A DNA stretch of 24,888 nt from JAXHTH01 sp034211115 (GTDB lineage: Bacteria > Planctomycetota > Phycisphaerae > Phycisphaerales > SM1A02), in the NCBI GenBank assembly GCA_034211115.1, contig JAXHTH010000249.1:1-24888 (forward strand), written 5' to 3'. Of the stretch, positions 7,446 to 15,170 are shown piece by piece; within the stretch, counting starts at the first letter, position 1, and each line of letters starts with the position of its first letter. A program made the position numbers and the translations under genes. Under the pieces are notes generated by a model. The model was not told the DNA's origin, searched no databases, and saw nothing but the letters and a program-made list of their open reading frames with translations.

Positions 7446-10001
7446 ATGCACCCGCCCGTGCGAAGAGTTCGATTCATCGGTCTGATGGTTGCGGTCGTCG
7501 CCGCCTGGCTGTGCGCCCGGCCCGCCGCGCCGGCGGAGAGCGAGCCGGCGCCGGATGAATACACCATGCGCGAAGCGCTGGTGATCGGATCTGTCGGCAA
7601 ATACGGCCGGCGTCCCATCCACACCGACGCGATCGAAGCGCAGCTCGTCGCCGGCACGTGGACGGCCCCGGCAGCGGGCGATGTCGTCACGCTGCCCGAT
7701 GGATCGACGGAGACGTGGGCGGAAGCGGCGCTCGGCGAGGACGGCTGGCTCAAACACAAGGCCCTGCGCGGCGGGTACGCCTGCTGGTCCATCGATTCCC
7801 CGCAGCGGCGGGTGATGATCCTCGATGCCGCGGGCCATCGGATGGTCTACGTCAACGGCACGCCGCGCGGCGGGGATGTGTACGGCAACGGGTGGACGAG
7901 CGTGCCCGTGCGCCTGCGCGAAGGCCGGAACGTGTTCCTGTTCCACTGTGCGCGCGGCCGGCTCCGCGCCGCCCTGCACGAACCGAAGGCCGAGGCGTAC
8001 TTCGAGCTGCGCGAGCCGACGCTGCCGGATCTCATCGTCGGCGAGCACGGGCCGGTCTGGGCCGGCGTGGTGGTGATGAACGCGACGCGAGAGCCCCTCC
8101 GCGGCCTGGCCGTCACCGCCCGCGCGCCCGGGCTGCCCGCGCGGGAATCGAAGATCACCACCATCGCGCCGCTCACCTTCCGCAAGGCGCCCGTTCGCAT
8201 CGGCGGGCTCACCGCCGACCGCGAGCAGGATGAATCCTGCGAAATCACCCTCGAACTGAGGCATCCCGACGGGCGCGTACTGGATACGGCGCCGTTCGAT
8301 CTCCGCATTCGCACACCGGATGCCCACCAGAAACGCACGTTCATCAGCGACATCGACGGCAGCGTCCAGTACTACGCCATCACCCCGGCCGCCGCCCCCG
8401 GAAGTGGGGCCCCCGGAAAAGGGGACAGCGATGCTGAGGCCGATCAAGCCACGAAACCGGCCCTCTTCCTCACTCTCCACGGCGCGGGCGTGCAGGCGGC
8501 GGGGCAGGCGCGGGTCTACGAGCCCAGGGAGTGGGGGCATGTCGTCGCCCCCACCAATCGACGGCCCTTCGGCTTCGACTGGGAGGAATGGGGACGGCTC
8601 GACGCCCTGGAGGTGCTCGAGCGCAACCGGCGACGCCTCGACATCGACGACAGCCGCGTCTACCTCACCGGCCACTCGATGGGCGGGCACGGCACGTGGC
8701 AGATCGGGGTCACGAGGCCCGATCTCTTCGCCGCCATCGGCCCCAGCGCCGGCTGGGTGAGCTTCTGGTCGTACGTCGGCGGCGAGCGGTTCGCCGACGA
8801 TGAAGCGATCGAGGCCATGCTCCGCCGGGCCACGAACCCCAGCGACACCCTCGGGCTGGCGCGCAACACGCTGCACTACGGCATCTACATCCTGCACGGG
8901 GAGAAGGATGACAACGTCCCCGCCGCCCAGGCGCGGATCATGCTCGATCAGCTCGCAGAGTTTCACGGCGACTACGCGTATTTCGAGCAGCCCGGCGCCG
9001 GGCACTGGTGGGGCAACCGCTGCTGCGACTGGCCACCGATGTTCGAGTTCTTCGCCCGTCGCACGCGGCCGGCGGATGATGAGATCGATCACGTCGAGTT
9101 TCACACCGCCTGCCCCGGGGTGTCGGCGTGGTCGCACTGGGTCGGGATCGAACAGCAGATCGAAGCGCTGGAGCACAGCTCGGCCGACGTGCGACTCGAT
9201 CGCGAAGCGCGCCGCTTCACCGCGGTGACGAAGAACGTCAGGCGGCTGGCCCTGAAGCTCGATCATCTTCCCGCGGGCGAGCCGGTCTCGGCGGTGATCG
9301 ACGGCGAGGAGATGGCCGACATCCCGTGGCCCGACGGCGTGCCGCGGATCCGGTTCCTGCGCGGCGACACCGGGAAGGACCCGTGCTGGCGGCTCGCTCG
9401 AGAAGCGCTGAAGCCCGCCGAGAAGGGGCCGCATCGCTACGGGCCGTTCAAGGACGCCTTCCGCCACCGGATGATCTTCATCTACGGCACGCAGGGGACG
9501 CGCGAGGAAAACGCGTGGGCCTACGACAAGGCCCGCTACGATGCCGAGACGTTCTGGTATCGCGGCAACGGGTCGGTGGAGGTCATCGCCGACGTCGCCT
9601 TTCTGCCCGAGGCCGCGGCCGGGCGAAGCGTGATCATCTACGGCAACGCGAACACCAACGCGGCGTGGCCGCGCCTGCTGGGCGACAGCCCCGTGCAGGT
9701 CGAGCGGGGGGTGATCGTCGCCGGCGAGCACGAGCTGCACGGCCACGATCTCGCGTGCCTGTTCATCCGCCCGCGGCCGGACAGCGACATCGCCTGCGTG
9801 GGCGTCGTGTCCGGGACGGGACCTGCGGGGATGCGCCTCACGAATCGCCTGCCGTATTTCGTCTCCGGCGTGGGGTACCCCGACTGCATCATTCTCGGGC
9901 CGGAGATGCTCTCGGGCGGAACGGAGGGCGTGCGGGCCGCGGGCTACTTCGGCTGTGACTGGTCGCTGGAGAACGGCTCCTTCGCCTGGCGCGCCGAATG
10001 A
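7446..10001 (+). CDS. Secreted alpha/beta hydrolase (prolyl-oligopeptidase/esterase-like)
   Basis: The protein has 851 residues and starts at the ATG at 7446, 8 bases after GGAGGAG. Residues 1-30 form a signal peptide (basic start, hydrophobic core, ARPAAPA end), so the protein is exported. A beta-rich N-terminal part of about 320 residues precedes the hydrolase domain (about 330-540). That domain has the nucleophile elbow GHSMGGHGTW with S411, an acid in LHGEKDDNVP (D488 or D489) and a His in PGAGHWW (H520). The arrangement resembles planctomycete S9-like peptidases and polyhydroxyalkanoate-depolymerase-like esterases. The C-terminal 300 residues have no family I can name. The substrate could be a peptide or an ester of a plant or algal polymer, and sequence alone does not decide. 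The GTG at 7443 is an alternative start. Confidence 0.85.
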   Translation: MHPPVRRVRFIGLMVAVVAAWLCARPAAPAESEPAPDEYTMREALVIGSVGKYGRRPIHTDAIEAQLVAGTWTAPAAGDVVTLPDGSTETWAEAALGEDGWLKHKALRGGYACWSIDSPQRRVMILDAAGHRMVYVNGTPRGGDVYGNGWTSVPVRLREGRNVFLFHCARGRLRAALHEPKAEAYFELREPTLPDLIVGEHGPVWAGVVVMNATREPLRGLAVTARAPGLPARESKITTIAPLTFRKAPVRIGGLTADREQDESCEITLELRHPDGRVLDTAPFDLRIRTPDAHQKRTFISDIDGSVQYYAITPAAAPGSGAPGKGDSDAEADQATKPALFLTLHGAGVQAAGQARVYEPREWGHVVAPTNRRPFGFDWEEWGRLDALEVLERNRRRLDIDDSRVYLTGHSMGGHGTWQIGVTRPDLFAAIGPSAGWVSFWSYVGGERFADDEAIEAMLRRATNPSDTLGLARNTLHYGIYILHGEKDDNVPAAQARIMLDQLAEFHGDYAYFEQPGAGHWWGNRCCDWPPMFEFFARRTRPADDEIDHVEFHTACPGVSAWSHWVGIEQQIEALEHSSADVRLDREARRFTAVTKNVRRLALKLDHLPAGEPVSAVIDGEEMADIPWPDGVPRIRFLRGDTGKDPCWRLAREALKPAEKGPHRYGPFKDAFRHRMIFIYGTQGTREENAWAYDKARYDAETFWYRGNGSVEVIADVAFLPEAAAGRSVIIYGNANTNAAWPRLLGDSPVQVERGVIVAGEHELHGHDLACLFIRPRPDSDIACVGVVSGTGPAGMRLTNRLPYFVSGVGYPDCIILGPEMLSGGTEGVRAAGYFGCDWSLENGSFAWRAE

Positions 10002-10089
10002 GCGCGGTCGGTCGGGCGGCGCCCCGTGCCGCCCGGCGGATTGACTCCGGGCCGACAGAATGATGCGCCGGCGGTCGCCTGTGGTGTGC

Positions 10090-10105
10090 GGCGCCCGGCG
10101 GCGCC
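10090..10105. terminator. Possible bidirectional hairpin between convergent genes
   Basis: GGCGCC-CGGC-GGCGCC is a perfect 6 bp inverted repeat in the 111 bp gap between the hydrolase stop and the stop of the minus-strand gene at 10113. There is no T tract, so a terminator role is only suggested by position. Confidence 0.25.
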
Positions 10106-10112
10106 GCGGGCC

Positions 10113-11084
10113 TTATCTTCGCCGCAGGATCTTCTTCATCAGATCGAGAGACTGGCGCAGCGCATGCTGTGGCATCTGGCCCATCGTCCACCAGTTCGGC
10201 ACGCACCAGATGATCGCGCCGGCAGGTCGGAAGGAGGCCACGTATTCCAGCACCTTCTCCCACTCGTCCTTCTCCAGCCAGTCCTTCTCGGTCAGGCCGT
10301 ACAGCGGCCCGCCTTCGCCGTTGCGACCGTAGTGATGCTGGTCGAAGGGACACAGGCAGGGGATGATCGGCTTGTCACCGGCGTGATCTCGGGCGATGTC
10401 GATGACGAGTCTGCTGCGAAACCGCCAGAGCTCGATCGTTTCCGCATAAGCGCTGCGGTGGCGGGTGTAAACACCTGGGCAGAGCCAGTCGCAGTGTTCC
10501 CAGACGTACCGGGAGGCCCGGGCTACAGTCATGTGCGGCTCGAGGGCGACGCTGCTCGCCTTATGCAGCGGCGGATTCTCGCCATCAGGCTCGAATACCC
10601 ACCAGGGCATCTGGGGCAAGCCCCACGCACTGATGAGCAGTTGCGGGAACTCCGCCTTGACGCCGTCCACGAGCCGCCTGAACATCGCACCGGCGTGTGA
10701 GCACTGCCAGCCGCCCATCGCAAGCCTCTTGAACAGGGGCTCCTCCCAGTCCACGCAGAGGTGCTTCGCATCGGGAGCAAGCTCCATCTTGCTCTCGATC
10801 CTCTCGCAGGCGGCCCTCACGTTCGGCTTGAGATCTCCATCCGTATCGAAGCAGTGTTGGCCGGAGAGGTAGATCCCCGCGGCAACATCCTCCCGCGCCA
10901 GCACGTCCGTCAGCCGATCAGGCGGCACGGCTTCGGTGAGGAGGATGGTCGTGGCCTTCGTCGGTGGTTGTTGCAGCTCTTCGAGCCGGCGGCGCAGATC
11001 GGCGTTCTCGGCCGTCAGTTGGTCAAGAGCAGCCTCGGCCTCGCCGGCGCCGCGACGGATCTGTTCGATCGAAACGTAACTCAT
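10113..11084 (-). CDS. Uncharacterised protein: N-terminal coiled coil plus barrel-like domain
   Basis: The protein has 323 residues. The start at 11084 is chosen because GGAAGGAG lies 8 bases before it; a 16-codon upstream extension lacks such a site. No signal peptide or membrane segment is visible, so the protein should be cytoplasmic or leave by another route. Residues 1 to about 40 form a heptad-like coiled coil (ALDQLTAENADLRRRLEEL). The rest alternates hydrophobic strands and helices in the manner of a (beta/alpha) barrel, with acidic or aromatic strand ends such as HLCVDWEEP, LLISAWGLPQ, PCLCPFDQHHYG and GAIIWCVPNWW. These suggest a glycoside-hydrolase-like sugar site, but I do not recognise the family and no catalytic pair can be assigned. 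A possible promoter at 11816-11843 points towards it across a degraded small-ORF region. Confidence 0.75.
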   Translation of the reverse strand: MSYVSIEQIRRGAGEAEAALDQLTAENADLRRRLEELQQPPTKATTILLTEAVPPDRLTDVLAREDVAAGIYLSGQHCFDTDGDLKPNVRAACERIESKMELAPDAKHLCVDWEEPLFKRLAMGGWQCSHAGAMFRRLVDGVKAEFPQLLISAWGLPQMPWWVFEPDGENPPLHKASSVALEPHMTVARASRYVWEHCDWLCPGVYTRHRSAYAETIELWRFRSRLVIDIARDHAGDKPIIPCLCPFDQHHYGRNGEGGPLYGLTEKDWLEKDEWEKVLEYVASFRPAGAIIWCVPNWWTMGQMPQHALRQSLDLMKKILRRR

Positions 11085-11167
11085 ATGTTGTGCTCCTTCC
11101 TGAGTTCCTCGTACTGACCTTTCTTCGCTCACCCGAGGCTGTGAAAGCCCTCACGCCCCGCCCCGGT

Positions 11168-11449
11168 TCACGACGGCTCGGTCGTGCACGACGTACGGAT
11201 CCTCACGACCATCTCGATTGCATCAAAGCGCCTCCTGATCGACGTCAGGCAAAGGGAGTTCGCGGCGGGACCGCCTCTCAGGTCGCGGGCCTGCTTGCCT
11301 ACCTGGCCGAGCATGCGCGGGATCCCGTTCATCGCCTCTCACAGGTTGACGTCGGGCCGCCATCGGCTCCACCCCGGCGCCCCGGGCGCCTTGTGCTTCG
11401 CCCTTCTTCACGCCTCGCTCCGCGACAAGTCGGCGGGTTCTGATGTCAT
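11168..11449 (-). pseudogene. Protein-like reading interrupted by two in-frame TGA codons
   Basis: On the minus strand this frame starts at an ATG (MTSEPADLSRSEA), reaches a TGA at 11410-11408, continues in protein-like composition (RRAKHKAPGAPGWSRWRPD), meets a second TGA at 11341-11339, then runs open through an internal ATG at 11332 for another 54 codons (MNGIPRMLGQVGKQARD) to a TGA at 11170-11168. The composition is less arginine-repeat-like than in the competing frame. Other genes in the window use TGA as a normal stop, so decay is more likely than recoding. No homologous family is recognised. Confidence 0.25.
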
Positions 11450-11525
11450 GTGCGCGTCTCGAGAGATGCTCGCGCCGGACGTATGCGCGCATCTGTCGCC
11501 CGTCGGGATCAACTGCCTCCGGCAT
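11223..11525 (-). CDS. Hypothetical small basic protein with strong ribosome site
   Basis: The 100-residue frame begins at an ATG 7 bases after GAAGGAGG, one of the best ribosome sites in the window. The first 42 residues (MPEAVDPDGRQMRAYVRREH and following) look protein-like. The remainder is rich in Arg, Pro and Gly like an out-of-frame reading, so the true gene may have shifted frame near the middle. The frame could extend upstream to an ATG at 11672. It ends TTTGATG after an internal AGGAGG, which would allow coupled re-initiation, but the next frame is only six codons long. It may be a relic belonging with the overlapping interrupted frame. Confidence 0.25.
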   Translation of the reverse strand: MPEAVDPDGRQMRAYVRREHLSRRAHDIRTRRLVAERGVKKGEAQGARGAGVEPMAARRQPVRGDERDPAHARPGRQAGPRPERRSRRELPLPDVDQEAL

Positions 11526-11815
11526 CGCCTTACCTCCTTCTTCCTCTTCGATGCGTTCTGCTACAGACGGTGGTCGCGCCGGCGACGGGGCGCGATCGAC
11601 GGACGCGCCGCCACATTCGGCGCCGCCGCGCGGATGCGAAGGCGCTTCGATCCCTCGATGAGCACTTTCCATCGCCTCGGTTGTTCTGCCGACCCTGAGA
11701 CCCGTGTGCCCCGCCGTGCCGTGCGGTTCCCTCCCCGGCGCGCGTCATCGGCCTGGCGCGTGCCACCCGGCTTTTGCGGCGGTCGCCTGCGGTGTCACCG
11801 GAATCGGACCCCGGC

Positions 11816-11843
11816 AATATATCGGATGCTTCCGATGAATCAA
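11816..11843 (-). promoter_or_regulatory. Sigma70-like promoter with internal palindrome
   Basis: On the minus strand TTGATT (11843-11838) and TATATT (11821-11816) are separated by 16 bases. The spacer contains ATCGGA-AGCA-TCCGAT, a perfect 6 bp inverted repeat that touches the -10 box and would suit a repressor dimer. It is AT-richer than its surroundings and points towards the small-ORF region and the gene at 10113-11084. Confidence 0.45.
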
Positions 11844-12329
11844 GTCGTCCCTGCGGTGCACCGGCACGGAGCGGGATCGCCCGCCGCGGCGCGAGATTCC
11901 CCATCTTCACAACCAATCGGACAACAACGGTGATTCAGCCGGCCGCCCCCGGGACCCGCGCGCCGAGGGAGGATGCGGCGCGATCGTCTCCCGCATCGCG
12001 GCTGCCGGCCGAGGGTCATCTGACGCGGGTCCGAATTCGCCTCCGGCATCCCCCGGGCGGGGCGGGTCCTGCGGCGAGGCGTCCTGCCGAAGGCCGCCGA
12101 TCCCGGCCGGGCCATGAAAACACCGGCCGGGACCGGTTTATGACCTGTCGCATCGTGATCGCAGCGGGCGGGAACCATCCTCTCCGCCGGGCCGAATCCG
12201 CCAATGAGATCGTGCATCAACGCGGTGATGCGCCTATCTTGATCGAGGCGGGAGACGGGGCGAAAGGCTCGCGATCGGACGCCGGGCCCGGTGCCGACAC
12301 ATCGGGCCGCGACGAGGAAAGAAGGATCG

Positions 12330-14891
12330 ATGCATATGTATCTCACGGCGGTCACCCGCAGGATGGTTCATCAGGGTCTGTTTCTCTTTGCGGCGGCGGC
12401 ATGGTGCCTCATCGCCGCCCCCGCGGGAGGGCAGCTTTCCGAGGAGGACCTCGACGCCCTGCGGGCGCAAGGCGAGCGCGAGGGCTGGACGTTCACCGTC
12501 TCGGCGAACCCGGCCACGCGCCGCCCGCCGGAGGCGCTGTGCGGGCTGGTGGTTCCCGAAGAGTGGTGGGTGGGGGCGCCGTTCGATCCCTGCACCCCGC
12601 CGCCGCGTGGTCTGCCGTCCGCCTTCGACTGGCGCGAGCTGGACGGCTGCACGCCCGTCAGGAACCAGGGCGGGTGCGGAAGCTGCTGGGCCTTCGCCGC
12701 CGTCGGCGCCTTCGAGTGCAGCATCCGCGTCCGCGACGGCGTCACCGTCGACCTCTCCGAGCAATGGCTCGTGAGCTGCACCGAAGCGGGAAGCTGCAGC
12801 GGGGGATGGCACAGCGAGGCGTTCAGGTATTTCCTGTTCGACGGCCTTACCGATCCGTGCGGGGACGACGGGGCCGTCCTCGAGCAGTATTTCCCCTACG
12901 TCGCCTGGGACAAGCCCTGCGGATGCCCCTATCCGCATGAGTATTTCCTCGACGGCTGGTCGTTCATCGGCGTCGACGGGGGCGTTGCGCCCACCGACGC
13001 CATCAAGCAGGCGATCATTGAGCATGGCCCGGTCGCGGTGGGCGTGCACGTCAACAGCGCCTTCAGCGCCTACTCCGGCGGCATCTTCAACGCCTGCGCG
13101 GAGGGCGCGATCAACCACGCCGTCGTCCTCGTGGGCTGGGACGACGACCAGGGCGAGGATGGCGTGTGGTTTCTCCGCAACTCCTGGGGGGCCGGCTGGG
13201 GCGAAGGCGGCTACATGCGCCTCGGCTACGGCTGCTCCCGCGTCGGATACGCCGCGGCGTACGTGGACTACGGCACGCCCGACTGCAACGGCAACGGCAT
13301 CCCCGACGCGCAGGACATCGCCGACGGGACGAGCGAGGACTGCAACGCCAACGGCCGGCCCGATGAGTGCGATCTGCTCTACGGCACGAGCCCCGACGCC
13401 AACGACAACGATCTGCCCGACGAGTGCGAGGCGTGCAACGCGGCCAAGCTTCTCGCCGCCGACGGCGAGGACCAGGATGTCTTCGGATGCAGCGTCGCCG
13501 TGAGCGGCGACGTCGCCGTCATCGGCGCGCGGGGAGAGGACACCCTCGGCGACAACGCCGGCGCCGCCTACGTCTTCCGCTATCGCGACGGCGCCTGGAC
13601 GCAGGAGGCGAGGCTGACCGCGGCCGACGGCGCGGCCGGCGATCGCTTCGGGAAGTCCGTCGCCGTCAGCGGCGACGTCGCGCTCGTCGGCGCCTACGGC
13701 GATGATGACGGGGGCGACTACGCCGGCGCCGCGTATGTGTATCGCTTCGACGGCACGACGTGGCGGCCGGAGGCGAAGCTGCTCGCTTCCGACGGCGAGA
13801 GCGGCGCGGTGTTCGGGGCCGCCGTCGCCATCGACGGCGACGTCGCCGTGGTCGGGGCCCGCGGTGATGGCGATGACGCCGGCGCTGCCTACGTGTATCG
13901 CCACGACGGCGGGGCGTGGATCGAGGAGGCGAAGCTGACCGCCGCCGACGCCGCCGCCGAAGACTACTTCGGGTACGCCGTCGCCGTCCGCGGGGAGCAC
14001 GTCATCATCGGCGCGTACGGCGACGACGATCGCGGCGACCTCGCCGGGGCCGCGTATGTCTCTCACTTCGACGGCGCCGAATGGGCGGAGCCGGTCAAGC
14101 TGCTCGCCTCCGACGGCGATACCGGCGACTTCTTCGGCTACTCCGTGGCGCTGGGCGACGATCTCGCACTCGTCGGCGCGTACCTGGACGAGGAGAACGG
14201 CGACTACGCGGGCGCCGCCTACGTCTATCGCCTCGAGGGCGCGACGTGGAGCGAGGAGGCCAAGCTGCTCGCCTCCGACGGCGCCGCGGCCGATCGCTTC
14301 GGACACGCGGTGGGGATCGACGACGATCTGGCCGTCGTCGGCGCCCATCGGGATGACGATCGCGGCGACGACTCCGGCTCGGCCTATGCCTTCCGCTACG
14401 ACGGCGGGCAGTGGCGTCAGCAGGCCAAGCCCCAGCCGATCGACGGCGGGGCGGCCGACCAGTTCGGCTACGCCCTCGCGGTGGACGGCGACAACGCGAT
14501 CATCGGCGCGCTGGGCGTTGACGATGAAGGTGGCGGGGCCGGCGCCGCCTACATCTTCGCCGGTCTCGACCGCCTCGACTGCAACGACAACGGTGTCTTC
14601 GACGCCTGCGATATCCGCGACGGGGCGTCCTTCGACTGCAACAGCAACTTCATCCCCGACCTGTGCGACATCGCCGACGGCACGAGCGAAGACGCCGACG
14701 GGAACGGCATCCCCGACGAATGCGAGTGCACGGGCGACCTTGACGGCGACGGGACGGTGGGCACCGCCGACCTGCTCGCGCTGCTCGGGGCGTGGGGTGC
14801 GTCCGGCGGCCCGGCCGATCTCAACGAAGACGGCCTCGTCGACACCGCCGACCTGCTCGCCCTCCTCGCCGCGTGGGGGGAGTGCCCGTGA
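12330..14891 (+). CDS. Secreted papain-family (C1A) cysteine peptidase with seven FG-GAP repeats and dockerin-like tail
   Basis: The protein has 853 residues. A signal peptide covers about 1-34 (core LFLFAAAAWCLIAAPAGG). Residues 95-315 form a C1A peptidase: oxyanion Q113, nucleophile C119 (NQGGCGSCWAF), H263 (INHAVVLVGW) and N284 (LRNSWGAGWG), so it should be active. A Cys/Asp-rich hinge of CNGNGIPD type (318-369) follows. Seven FG-GAP-like repeats of about 54 residues (369-750; consensus FGxxVAxxGDxAxxGA then GAAYVYR) match a seven-bladed propeller. A second hinge of the same type (751-798) leads to a duplicated EF-hand dockerin-like end (799-853: DLDGDGTVGTADLLALLGAW, then DLNEDGLVDTADLL) that finishes GECP. 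AGGAAAGAAGG precedes two close ATGs (12330 and 12336), and either could start. It is probably a cell-surface or secreted protease with calcium-dependent modules. Confidence 0.92.
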   Translation: MHMYLTAVTRRMVHQGLFLFAAAAWCLIAAPAGGQLSEEDLDALRAQGEREGWTFTVSANPATRRPPEALCGLVVPEEWWVGAPFDPCTPPPRGLPSAFDWRELDGCTPVRNQGGCGSCWAFAAVGAFECSIRVRDGVTVDLSEQWLVSCTEAGSCSGGWHSEAFRYFLFDGLTDPCGDDGAVLEQYFPYVAWDKPCGCPYPHEYFLDGWSFIGVDGGVAPTDAIKQAIIEHGPVAVGVHVNSAFSAYSGGIFNACAEGAINHAVVLVGWDDDQGEDGVWFLRNSWGAGWGEGGYMRLGYGCSRVGYAAAYVDYGTPDCNGNGIPDAQDIADGTSEDCNANGRPDECDLLYGTSPDANDNDLPDECEACNAAKLLAADGEDQDVFGCSVAVSGDVAVIGARGEDTLGDNAGAAYVFRYRDGAWTQEARLTAADGAAGDRFGKSVAVSGDVALVGAYGDDDGGDYAGAAYVYRFDGTTWRPEAKLLASDGESGAVFGAAVAIDGDVAVVGARGDGDDAGAAYVYRHDGGAWIEEAKLTAADAAAEDYFGYAVAVRGEHVIIGAYGDDDRGDLAGAAYVSHFDGAEWAEPVKLLASDGDTGDFFGYSVALGDDLALVGAYLDEENGDYAGAAYVYRLEGATWSEEAKLLASDGAAADRFGHAVGIDDDLAVVGAHRDDDRGDDSGSAYAFRYDGGQWRQQAKPQPIDGGAADQFGYALAVDGDNAIIGALGVDDEGGGAGAAYIFAGLDRLDCNDNGVFDACDIRDGASFDCNSNFIPDLCDIADGTSEDADGNGIPDECECTGDLDGDGTVGTADLLALLGAWGASGGPADLNEDGLVDTADLLALLAAWGECP

Positions 14892-14939
14892 GAGAAAGCT
14901 GAAAGCTGAAAAGCCCAAAGCTGAAAGCTGAAGGCTGAA
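14892..14939 (+). repeat. Heptad tandem tract, family A (GAAAGCT)n
   Basis: The tract starts at the first base after the protease stop codon. Units GAAAGCT repeat with a 7-base period, with a degenerate middle. Its first 20 bases are identical to those after the stop of the other dockerin-tailed gene (17514-20144). Confidence 0.8.
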
Positions 14940-14948
14940 CGGCAGAGG

Positions 14949-14975
14949 GATCAGCCATCGGCCATCAGGGATCGG
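14949..14975 (+). repeat. Heptad tandem tract, family B (CAGCCAT-like)
   Basis: GATCAGC-CATCGGC-CATCAGG-GATCGG keeps a 7-base period with drifted units. A related tract in the opposite sense is at 24606-24630. Confidence 0.55.
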
Positions 14976-15006
14976 ACCGTTTCGCGACGCGGGTCACCCG
15001 CGCGCG

Positions 15007-15045
15007 GAGCGATGAGCGATAAGCGACTGTAGAGAAGCGAAGAGC
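15007..15045 (+). repeat. Heptad tandem tract, family C (GAGCGAT)n
   Basis: GAGCGAT-GAGCGAT-AAGCGAC is followed by drifted units (TGTAGAG, AAGCGAA). The same unit in reverse complement lies at 17302-17343. Confidence 0.6.
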
Positions 15046-15120
15046 TCGCCCCCTTCGTCATCCCGGCGTTGAGCCACGATGACGATTCCGGGCTCACAGC
15101 GCCCGGCTCCGCCAGGTACG

Positions 15121-15134
15121 AATAACCAACAACC
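15121..15134 (-). repeat. Heptad tandem tract, family D (GGTTGTT)
   Basis: Two units (AATAACC, AACAACC on the plus strand) lie 36 bases past the stop of the minus-strand zinc-ribbon gene. A longer tract of the same family follows the MEMO gene at 20797-20818. Confidence 0.5.
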
Positions 15135-15170
15135 CCCGCGCCCCGCTTCCGTGCGCTCGAGCCCCGCTCG

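Larger units (their letters stand above)
11085..12329. other. 1.2 kb gap with weak coding signals
   Basis: No recognisable gene fills this stretch between the minus-strand barrel-like gene and the plus-strand protease gene. It holds a candidate small ORF with a strong ribosome site (11223-11525, -), an overlapping protein-like reading broken by two TGA codons (11168-11449, -), a sigma70-like promoter with an internal palindrome (11816-11843, -) and a weak TATCTT element 90 bases before the protease start (12235-12240, +). The long plus-strand frames across it are arginine- and proline-rich and have no ribosome site. It reads like decayed accessory DNA. Confidence 0.6.
14892..15170. other. Gap composed largely of short-period repeats
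   Basis: The 279 bp between the protease stop and the zinc-ribbon stop contain four consecutive 7-base-period tracts of different sequence (14892-14939, 14949-14975, 15007-15045 and 15121-15134) and one inverted repeat (TCGTCATC at 15055-15062 with GATGACGA at 15078-15085). No ORF with a ribosome site was seen. Confidence 0.65.

Noticed and set aside
7377..9746. 789-codon minus-strand frame opposite the hydrolase
   Set aside because: It is an antisense shadow of a gene with a clear signal peptide, nucleophile elbow and ribosome site.
11339..11410. Selenocysteine or reassigned TGA codons
   Set aside because: Several clear genes in the window end in TGA, no selenocysteine insertion hairpin was recognised after either codon, and the reading has no known family.
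11774..12940. 388-codon plus-strand frame entering the protease gene
   Set aside because: It is arginine/proline-rich, lacks a ribosome site and overlaps the true protease frame for 600 bases.
12234..14918. 894-codon open frame on the minus strand opposite the protease gene, with repeat-like Val/Gly/Ala-rich sequence
   Set aside because: Its apparent repeats mirror the FG-GAP repeats of the real gene. It has no matching ribosome site and runs over both ends of the real gene.
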